Source: Semisulcospira habei (lineage: Eukaryota; Mollusca; Gastropoda; Semisulcospiridae). From it: a DNA stretch of 64,000 nucleotides. Below, piece by piece: positions 54,424-64,000 of the stretch. Every line of letters begins with the position of its first letter. Position 1 is the stretch's first letter. The notes under the pieces were generated by a model. That model was not told the origin of the DNA, did not search any database, and saw nothing but the letters and a program-made list of their open reading frames with translations. The DNA lies in contig BTPG01000007.1 in NCBI GenBank assembly GCA_036245525.1, positions 168,932,693-168,996,692 on the forward strand, read 5' to 3'. Both the position numbers and the translations under genes were made by a program.

Positions 54424-55118
54424 TCTTATATATGAAAGTGGATTAGAAGTGCATGGCACTTAAGAACCCATTTCTCGACCATAACCTGTGGAAGGAAAGT
54501 AAGAAAAGACAGGATAATGTGACTGTTGACGTCATATCTGCTACCTATCGCGTTTCAAGGTGTACAATCTCGAGCTAATCTGCCAAATCGACCCCAAAAA
54601 TTGAGTCCACACAAAAGGGTTGCCATAGCAACATTAAATGACTCAGAGAGGTTTGCTAAATCCTTAAAACGAAAACAGAAAATACATTTTTAAAATGTCA
54701 AAGCAAATGAAAATAGATTGCAAAGAACAAATCTCTATTGAATGACTTTAAGAGGGTAAAACGTTTAGCAAATGTTTGACGTTTACGCTTCTAGTTCACA
54801 CCACACCCCACCCCACCCCACCCCCACCACACCCCACCCCACCCCACCCACCCCCCTACCCCACCTCCCCAACACGCCACTGTCATCTCATGCTGTAGTG
54901 TACAGTTTATGCAGACGACAGAGGTATTCAATAACTATGGCTATGTGGCGCACATTTCAGTCAGCACTTTGCACAAAGTTCAAAATTACCTGAACCCTGT
55001 CACTGCTGAGAACAAAATAAAGAACCCAACGAAGAAAGAACATGCTTTCTTCTCTGCATTTGACACACTTGGCAGTCACCATTTTGGTCTGGATTTTGAG
55101 AAAAAATAAACACCAACC
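54424..55118. other. no gene; CCCCA repeats; 47-bp-unit relative
   Basis: CACCCC repeats at 54801-54870. CCCAACGAAGAAAGAACATG at 55025 and GACACACTTGGCAGTCACCA at 55064 match the minisatellite at 7972-8212. No coding region. Confidence 0.5.
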
Positions 55119-55192
55119 AGCTGCAAAAGATATAGATCCTCATGAGCCCCGCAGCTTCGAGAGCTTATCTGGATCTATGCCTCTTGCCGAAA
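55119..55192. repeat. hairpin of family B (B21)
   Basis: GCAAAAGATATAGATCCTCA facing CTGGATCTATGCCTCTTGC; the central GC arm is diverged (GCAGCTTCGAGAGC). Confidence 0.8.
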
Positions 55193-55696
55193 CCACATAG
55201 TATCCACATTCCTTTGGGGACTGGGGATCGTTGGCGTAGAATTTACAATGATATTCTTCTGCTCTTCTTGTCCTTTCTACCCAGCAGAGTTCCATCGATA
55301 TTTTTCAGGAGTAGTAGAAAAACTTTATTTTTGTGAAAAGAAGGGCAGAAAAAAACACATTAAAAATACTAAAAACCCGTTGCATCGGCAAATTTTAAGC
55401 AATCAAAGCCCATCCTGGACCACATTGCTTTAAAAAAAAAACAAAAAACACGATACCTCACTATGCCGCTGTGCAGGAAATGAAAATTGAAACCATGACA
55501 AAAGCGTAGTTTAATTGAATAATGAAATGAATACGATCCATGCACGAATGTATCCTCTACAAAGTCTAAAAACGTCTCGAAGACGCCTAAACATTTCAGA
55601 AAGTTTACAAAACCGTGTCTTTTGTTACGATGGATACTGACGAAATTACACCGTAACCTCCCACGTTTAGCCCGTTCAAAAACGAACTACACTCAA
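55193..55696. other. no gene recognised
   Basis: AT-rich; nothing supported. Confidence 0.4.
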
Positions 55697-55767
55697 ATGC
55701 AAGAGACATTGATCCTCATGAGCCCCGCAGTCGCGGGGGCTCATGAGGATCATTGCCTCTTGCTGAC
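55697..55767. repeat. hairpin of family B (B22)
   Basis: ATGCAAGAGACATTGATCCT and ATGAGGATCATTGCCTCTTG; centre GAGCCCCGCAGTCGCGGGGGC. Confidence 0.88.
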
Positions 55768-56255
55768 TCCACTTTGTGTTCGTGTTTCCTCCACGTCTGG
55801 GGCTCTACTGCGTTGCATTAACAAAGATTTCAGAAACACAAAGTGCGTTCACTGAGAAGACAAAGTTGAATATGCTTCTACTCGCGCTGGACAAACGCAC
55901 CGTGGATATTGCTAGGGTAGTACTGGATTAGAAGAAGGACCCAACGGAGAAAGAAACACGCTTAGAAAAAACGGTACAACACAATTTATTAATATTTCGG
56001 GTAAATACCCTTTGTCAAAATAGACAAACAAACAGAGACATTAGCCGCTACTTATCTTCATATGCAGAAGGAATATGGCAACTGAAGGTGACGTAAAAAG
56101 AAAAAGAAAAGAAAAGGAAGAACAAAAGTAAAAATGACGTCAAAGAAAAAAATCGTAAGAGGAAGACTCCGAGAGAAACTAAACACGAGAGACAAGAGTG
56201 TGTGTAAGCGCGCGCAGGAGCGAGCAAAAGTAAATGCGCGTGTGTGAGGCCGGGG

Positions 56256-56633
<378 letters not shown>

Positions 56634-56985
56634 CGGGGAGTACCCTTGGGCACGAAGTAGGCTGAGTGTCTAATACACAAAGCCTGCTAAACGCCAACCC
56701 GAAGGCAAACTTTATATCACCATCAAGTTGAGGACTACCTCGGGGAAAAACGGGAGAACCCCGGGAAAAAAAACCCCAGCATTTAGCATGGTACACAACA
56801 AGGAATATCAATGAAACAAAGCAAATAATCAAAATCAGTAAGAGAATAATGGTATAAGAGGAGAGTAGGTAGTTGTGAAACCATCTTCAAGGGTAACTCA
56901 AGAAAAAAAAAAAAAAAAAAAAACCGGGTGTTGGGGGGGGGGGTAGAAAGACAAAAGGGGCGGGGGAAGGGGAGGAGGAAAGGGA

Positions 56986-56986
<1 letters not shown>

Positions 56987-57074
<88 letters not shown>
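56987..57074 (+). repeat. (GA)n microsatellite, the empty counterpart of the retrotransposon target
   Basis: Bounded by GGAAAGGGAA on the left and AAAAGGGGAGGGG on the right. The right arm has the same two borders at 63219-63229 and 58290-58306, but with the 4.67-kb retrotransposon between them. Confidence 0.93.
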
Positions 57075-57080
<6 letters not shown>

Positions 57081-57437
57081 GGGAGGGGGGGGAGGCAAAC
57101 AACCAGAGCCACCAGCCCCACCCAACAGGCACCCACCAGCCCACGGACGAACGCACAGGCAAGCGAACAAGACGACCACATACATCCCCAAGGGAATGCA
57201 CACGATCGCCCCCCACACCCGCGCATAAATCCAAGGACCGGCGACCAGGCGCCCGACAGGGAAGGGCAAGGGATCCAACTTAACGTACGGCCAGCGCTGA
57301 AAAAGTCCCCATGGGAGTCACAAAGTACATATCAATCAGCGCCAGCATCACCTATCTGGTTAGTGAGTAGTCATACAGAAGCGACTCAGTAAGGTAAATG
57401 ACAGCAGATAAAAAAGACACAGGCAAGGTCAAAAAAG

Positions 57438-57686
57438 TTAATCTTTCATATTCATCCCGAGTGGCGCCACAGTGCCCAGTTTATTAATCAAAAATTTGTC
57501 TCGGTCTTTCCTGGCCCAGACATTACTGGCTTGCATAAGCCAGAGGCCTTTAACACGAATGTCCGAGACGGAGTGGTCGGCCTGGTTGAAATGTCGCCCG
57601 ACCGGTCTATTGTAATGGTACTTGACCGACTGAAGATGTTCTTTAAAACGGTCGTTGATGGTTCTTTCCGTCTCTCCAACATAGTT
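57438..57686 (-). pseudogene. Penelope-like element GIY-YIG endonuclease, C-terminal part (left copy)
   Basis: Mirror image of 57697-57945: the minus strand reads YVGETERTINDRFKEHL and ends MNMKD-stop. Only the C-terminal part of the endonuclease is present. Confidence 0.8.
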
Positions 57687-57698
57687 CTTTCCGTCTCT
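57685..57698. other. 14-nt spacer at the inverted-repeat axis
   Basis: TTCTTTCCGTCTCT, identical to 57662-57675 in the left arm; the spacer is therefore a short direct repeat of arm sequence. Confidence 0.85.
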
Positions 57699-58469
<771 letters not shown>

Positions 58470-58844
58470 GCAAGAACTCCAGTGACCGCACCTCCCACCA
58501 ACGCCTGGTTCCAGAGTCAGGGAGCGGAGACCAAGACGACCCTTGATCCCCAACACCTGCTCCAGTTGCTGGCGCAGTTTCTTAGGCCGTTTGTCTGAAG
58601 GACATCCCGCTACCTCTTTTACTTCCAGGGCCAAGCTGCACAGTCTTTAGAATCACATCTCTGCACTGTGTACACACGGGGAGCGATGAGTGACGTTTAC
58701 TGCTCTAAGGTTTTGTCTGATCAGTTTTCGCCCTGCAGGGCGCACAACTGGTCGGGAATTGCCTTTCTGCTTTCAGTGTCAATCAGTCGCTCCTACCGAC
58801 TTGGCGCTGGAAGTAAAAAGGGTATGTGTGTACAAACCAGTGGG

Positions 58845-58847
<3 letters not shown>

Positions 58848-58925
<78 letters not shown>

Positions 58926-58942
58926 TGTGTGTGTGTGTGTGT
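58848..58942 (+). repeat. (GT)n microsatellite in the retrotransposon 5' UTR
   Basis: GT repeat with one TATG interruption. Confidence 0.97.
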
Positions 58943-59067
58943 GATGGTATGAGTTTGCGTGAAGGTGTCATCAACTTCGCTTGTTAAATTGGCATAAACT
59001 CGGCGACGACTTACTCAGGTTAGCTGCTGATGGTTGTCACAGTTACTATGGATTAACCGATTTTTTG

Positions 59068-59135
59068 GTGACAGAGACACATGAACGATGACCACATCTG
59101 ATGACAGAGACACATGAACGATGACCACATCTGAT
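59068..59135 (+). repeat. short tandem duplication in the 5' UTR
   Basis: GACAGAGACACATGAACGAT, followed by GACCACATCTGAT, occurs twice. Confidence 0.9.
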
Positions 59136-59565
59136 CATTAGTGCGATACTGCTCTGTGAAACAGTGTTTCTAGTACAGTGAACAAACTGTAAACTATCCG
59201 TGTAATTTGTTATTAATGACCGGAATCCGCTTTGTCGGACAGTCGGAACACCCGACTCACCGTGCACGATCATTGCGTGAATTCTTTTGACTAGTAACCT
59301 TACTTAAGTTCTCAGGTGACTGAGATTATCGCCTGTCCTACATTTTCAATGAAAAGCGAGTGTGTTGTTATAACATAAGGACTTCGATACACACGAATTC
59401 TGACATAAACGCTTTTTTTATAGCGGGTTTTTCTGAGATCGTACACTTGTCGTTTCTTACTCTTTACTACAAGCTGTTGTTTTTTGTGTTCTTTGCGTGT
59501 GCTGTAATACACGGTTTCTGGCGTGAACCGCCGTTCAGCTGACGTACTGAGACTAAAGTCGAATA

Positions 59566-59800
59566 AGTCTTTATTTGTTTCCTCTGATATTTTACTTATA
59601 CATGTAATCTCTTTCCTGGTTTAACTGCGTAACCTTCTATTTGTATCCTGTACCTTAGTTTTGTCCCCTGGTTCTTTATCTTATTAGTCTTTATTTGTTT
59701 CATCGGATATTTTACTTGTACATGTAATTTCTTTCCTGGTTTAACTGCGTAACCTTCTACTATTTGTATTCTGTACCCTAGTTTTGTTTCCTGGTTTTTT
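59566..59800 (+). repeat. two tandem 120-bp units before the retrotransposon ORF
   Basis: GTCTTTATTTGTTTC...GTAACCTTCTA...TTTGTATCCTGTACC recurs with few changes. Such units resemble the promoter monomers known in some LINEs (inference). Confidence 0.88.
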
Positions 59801-59816
59801 ACCTTATTATTTGAAC

Positions 59817-62648
59817 ATGATTTATACAACTATGAACAGACCCTCGAAAAAAGGCCAACAATTTCGTATCGGTCACCTAAATATCTACCACCTGGCAAAC
59901 AAAGTTCAGGATGTCTGTGTTTATGTTAATACCCCCAACTATTTCCATCTATTCGGTTTAACTGAGACTCGTTTGGCCGCCCACATCAGTGATGAAGCCA
60001 TCGCCATCCCGAATTATTCTATTATCAGGAGAGACCCGTCAGTACAGGGTGAGACAGGTGTAGCGGTATATATCCATCAGGCCATTCTACACATAACCCG
60101 CAGGCGACAAGACCTAGAAACTGGTGATGTAGAATGTATTTGGGTAGAAATCAAAAACTCTAAATCCCCGCCCTTACTTGTTGGGTTTCTGTATCGAAAC
60201 CCCGCAGCCACCTTTGAGTGGTACGATAGCTTTTTACACATGATTGATAAAACAGACATTCACAACAAAGATGTTCTCCTTCTTGGAGATTTTAATATTG
60301 ACTTTCTTAAACCCCATCCATCATGGGAATGTACTACTACCCTTGTCGGTCTTCACCAATTGGTAACATCACCCACCAGAATTACGCCATCATCAGCCAC
60401 TATTATAGACCATATTTATACCAACAAACCTCAAGCAGTTAGCAACACTCAAGTAAATAGTCTTAGTGTAAGTGACCACTATCCGGTTAGCTGCACATGG
60501 CTGTCAAAACTTCCAAAGCTAAAAAAGCAAGTCCACACTTGCATAACTTACAGATCGTTTAAAAACTTTAATGAAAGTGTTTTCTTGGCTGATTTAGCCA
60601 CAGCACGATTCATCGACGTGTATAACGATAGTGACCCAAATAAAGCATTAGATACATGGTACCGGATTTTTCTTGGTGTGCTAAACAAACACGCGCCTCT
60701 GAGACACAAAAGAGTGAAATACGCTACCGTTCCACCATGGCTGACTGCGGATCTGATCGAGGCAATGGAAATTAGAGACCAGCTGAGAAGCGAGAAGCGG
60801 TTTACTGAATACAAAACACAGCGTAATCGTGTTAAATATATGGTTTTAAATGCAAAGAGATCTCTTTTCGATAAAGTAGTTAAGCAAAGCAAAGACTCAT
60901 CTACTGTATGGCGTGCCATTAATTTAGTAACTAGAGGTACAAATAAAAATAGTGCGCCTGTATCACCCCACCTCACTGCAAATAGGTTTAATGACCACTT
61001 TACCTCTATAGCCGAATCGTTAATCCCAACAGGAAATAACTCATGTGAGTATGTTTGTCCAAACGCGCTAGTACACCACTGTAACCGGGAAAATACGGAC
61101 AAAGAACCATTCACGATACCGCCTATAGCAGTCCACGAAGTGGGTAAATTAATTTTCTCGATGGAAAATAAAAAGTCATCCGGGCCTGATGAGATCAGCT
61201 CAAAAATTCTCAAGATATCTCTTCCATACATCGTCGAAAGTATTACATATATTTACAATCTCTGTATAAACCAAAACTCTTTTCCGGACGCATTTAAAGA
61301 CGCAAAAGTGATCCCCCTACCAAAATCAAAAGATCTGAGTGAAATCAACAACTTTCGCCCCATATCACTATTACCTGTTTTGTCGAAGCCTTTAGAGCGG
61401 CACATCCATAAGCATCTATCTGAATACTTAGAAAACCAAAATCTCATCCATTCACTGCAGTCAGGCTTCAGACCAAACCATTCCTGTCACACTGCCTTGA
61501 TAAGGATGGCAGATACCTGGTTATCATCTATTAATGATTCCAAACTAACAGGTGTAGTTTTCTTAGACTTCCGGAAAGCCTTTGACATGGTGAACCATGA
61601 CATACTTATAAAGAAAATATCCTTATATACTAAAAGCGCAGCCGGGTTTTTCAAATCCTACCTAGAAAACAGAAGACAAAAAGTTCTCCTTAATGGTACA
61701 TATTCTAGTCACTGCAAAGTAAAGCATGGCGTGCCCCAGGGCTCTATTTTAGGCCCTCTTTTATTCTGTTTGTTCATTAACGACCTTCCACTCACAATTA
61801 GTGATGATAGTGTTGCATGCGATATGTTCGCTGATGATGCTGCGATACACACTCCCGATAAAGATTTGTCAGTAATTGACACGCGCCTACAAAACACATT
61901 ACAGGACATTAACAGCTGGTGCAGTAACAATTCCATGATCTTAAACCCTGCAAAGACTGAATGTATGGTTGTAAGTACCCGCCAAAAGCACCAGCTCGGC
62001 ACTCTCTCACTCAGCTTGTCCCTTCAAGGCAAATCTATCAGCCAGGTAACGGAACATCGTCTTCTCGGCGTTACTGTAGATAACCAGTTTAAATGGCAAT
62101 GCCATCTTAGTAATATATGTAAGACAATATCAAAGAAACTGTTTATTTTATCCAAGTTAAAACATATAGCTAATGTAGAAACACGAAAACTGTTCTTCAA
62201 CGCCCACATCAGGTCACATATAGATTATGCTTCTACGGTGTGGGATGGCGCAAGCGAGGTCCAGTTAAAGAGACTGAACTCTCTTCATCGTAGAGCCGCG
62301 AAGCTTATCCTTTCAAACCCTAACTCAACAACGGATAATAAACTGAAAACCTTAGAAATTCTCCCCTTGAAAAAACATTTATTATACAATAAGGGAATAA
62401 CGATGTTCAAAGTATTGAATAACAGACTCCCCGAGTATATAAAAAAAATGTTTTCCCTCCCGGCATCAACATACTCCAGATCAAGGCAGTCCATTACTGT
62501 GCCACGACCTAGAATCGATCTCTATAAGACTAGTTTAGCGTTCTCAGGTGCTAGCATGTGGAACACATTGCCCAAACATGTTACAACATCAACAACGCTT
62601 TCGTCTTTTAAAACCGCTCTCTTTAAGTACCTCACCTCAGCATCGTAA
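59817..62648 (+). CDS. retrotransposon endonuclease-reverse transcriptase, 943 aa
   Basis: Uninterrupted from the first ATG (an upstream TTG extends it 11 codons). N-terminal APE-type endonuclease: IGHLNIYHL near 17, GLTETRL near 48, LLGDFNIDF near 155, SVSDHYPV near 217. Linker with a PWLTADLIEAM motif. Reverse transcriptase: INNFRPISLLPVLSKPLE, FLDFRKAFDMVNHDIL near 580, HGVPQGSILGPLLF, and the catalytic FADD at 671-674. C-terminal region with RLLGVTVD and DYASTVWDG. All catalytic residues I can check are present, so it may be active. No zinc knuckle or RNase H is visible. Confidence 0.93.
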   Translation: MIYTTMNRPSKKGQQFRIGHLNIYHLANKVQDVCVYVNTPNYFHLFGLTETRLAAHISDEAIAIPNYSIIRRDPSVQGETGVAVYIHQAILHITRRRQDLETGDVECIWVEIKNSKSPPLLVGFLYRNPAATFEWYDSFLHMIDKTDIHNKDVLLLGDFNIDFLKPHPSWECTTTLVGLHQLVTSPTRITPSSATIIDHIYTNKPQAVSNTQVNSLSVSDHYPVSCTWLSKLPKLKKQVHTCITYRSFKNFNESVFLADLATARFIDVYNDSDPNKALDTWYRIFLGVLNKHAPLRHKRVKYATVPPWLTADLIEAMEIRDQLRSEKRFTEYKTQRNRVKYMVLNAKRSLFDKVVKQSKDSSTVWRAINLVTRGTNKNSAPVSPHLTANRFNDHFTSIAESLIPTGNNSCEYVCPNALVHHCNRENTDKEPFTIPPIAVHEVGKLIFSMENKKSSGPDEISSKILKISLPYIVESITYIYNLCINQNSFPDAFKDAKVIPLPKSKDLSEINNFRPISLLPVLSKPLERHIHKHLSEYLENQNLIHSLQSGFRPNHSCHTALIRMADTWLSSINDSKLTGVVFLDFRKAFDMVNHDILIKKISLYTKSAAGFFKSYLENRRQKVLLNGTYSSHCKVKHGVPQGSILGPLLFCLFINDLPLTISDDSVACDMFADDAAIHTPDKDLSVIDTRLQNTLQDINSWCSNNSMILNPAKTECMVVSTRQKHQLGTLSLSLSLQGKSISQVTEHRLLGVTVDNQFKWQCHLSNICKTISKKLFILSKLKHIANVETRKLFFNAHIRSHIDYASTVWDGASEVQLKRLNSLHRRAAKLILSNPNSTTDNKLKTLEILPLKKHLLYNKGITMFKVLNNRLPEYIKKMFSLPASTYSRSRQSITVPRPRIDLYKTSLAFSGASMWNTLPKHVTTSTTLSSFKTALFKYLTSAS

Positions 62649-62749
62649 GATTTTCACAGCAACCTGCACTTGCAGTGTACGATTTTCCCCTTTCTAACTC
62701 TTCAATTCAGTTATATCTTCAGTTAATACAAGATGCTAATGCTGCATGT

Positions 62750-62752
<3 letters not shown>

Positions 62753-62829
<77 letters not shown>

Positions 62830-62830
62830 T
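62753..62830 (+). repeat. (GT)n microsatellite in the retrotransposon 3' UTR
   Basis: A GT-rich stretch is also present at the same place in the old copy (3142-3202). Confidence 0.95.
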
Positions 62831-63044
62831 TTTGTGCTTGTGCTTGTGTTTATGAATGTATGTATGAAGATTTATACCTTTATAATTGTGTGTATGTGTG
62901 AGATTTGTTATGTTTATTTCCACTTTTTCAATGATTTCTTTTTTTAAAACTTTATATTTCAATTTTTATTAGTTATATATTTAGTTTTTCCCTATTTAAT
63001 GATAGTATTTTTTGTGATTTGTGCATTATATGTAAAGTAGATTA

Positions 63045-63136
63045 GCAACGGCAAGTTCGAAAAATGGTTTCACCAAAACTTTCACCGTTGTAAAATAAAG
63101 AATCATTGTCATTGTCATTGTCATTGTCATTGTCAT

Positions 63137-63138
<2 letters not shown>
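63045..63138 (+). other. conserved 3' terminus of the retrotransposon
   Basis: AGCAACGGCAAGTTCG and CTTTCACCGTTGTAAAATAA can pair (CAACGG with CCGTTG) into a terminal stem. It is followed by tandem CATTGT. The block recurs at 811-888, 3297-3387, 37711-37795 (minus) and 43315-43415 (minus). Confidence 0.85.

Positions 63139-63218
<80 letters not shown>
63139..63218 (+). repeat. (TC)n microsatellite, right side of the retrotransposon target
   Basis: Pure TC repeat between the CATTGT tail and the inverted-repeat right arm. Confidence 0.97.

Positions 63219-64000
<782 letters not shown>

Noticed and set aside
60548..61231. Minus-strand open frame of 227 codons
   Set aside because: Shadow of the retrotransposon ORF.

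Overview
The window looks like nuclear DNA of a repeat-rich invertebrate, most likely a mollusc (inference). Protein genes are split by spliceosomal introns. Long (CT)n, (GT)n and (TA)n microsatellites, a non-LTR retrotransposon, a Penelope-like GIY-YIG fragment, tRNA-type SINEs and many short palindromic elements fill the space between them. There is no operon structure and no bacterial or viral gene set.

Three host genes are supported. (1) A two-exon plus-strand gene of unknown function, 13711-16241, predicted 602 aa, phase-2 GT-AG intron. (2) A three-exon minus-strand gene, 21866-24938, predicted 532 aa, encoding an SLC46-type MFS transporter (folate/drug transporter family). (3) A three-exon minus-strand gene, 46046-49653, predicted 662 aa, encoding a voltage-gated K+ channel of the Shaw/Kv3 type, with T1 domain, zinc motif HX5CX20CC, arginine-ladder S4 and a TVGYGD filter. 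Its second intron is of the GC-AG class.

Mobile elements by region: 1-4 kb holds an old 5'-truncated copy and isolated 3' ends of a non-LTR retrotransposon, all lying in (CT)n tracts. 26.4-27.5 kb holds a SINE and a decayed LINE 3' part. 29.4-31.5 kb is a 2-kb repeat-like unit with a Pro-rich ORF. 56.0-64.0 kb is a large inverted repeat centred at 57691, whose centre is two head-to-head Penelope-like GIY-YIG 3' ends. The right arm is interrupted by a 4.67-kb retrotransposon with an intact 943-aa EN-RT ORF, inserted exactly inside a (TC)n tract that remains uninterrupted in the left arm.

The most striking feature is about 85 short palindromes in at least eleven families (named A to M here), 50 to 220 bp each. 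Families A, B, D, G, H and K begin and end in TTAA, usually TTAACC...GGTTAA, and neighbours often share one TTAA. This fits target duplication by a piggyBac-type transposase (inference). They fill introns and intergenic DNA. One 70-bp copy lies in frame inside exon 1 of the unknown gene. Families C, E, F, I, J and M are palindromes without a clear TTAA.
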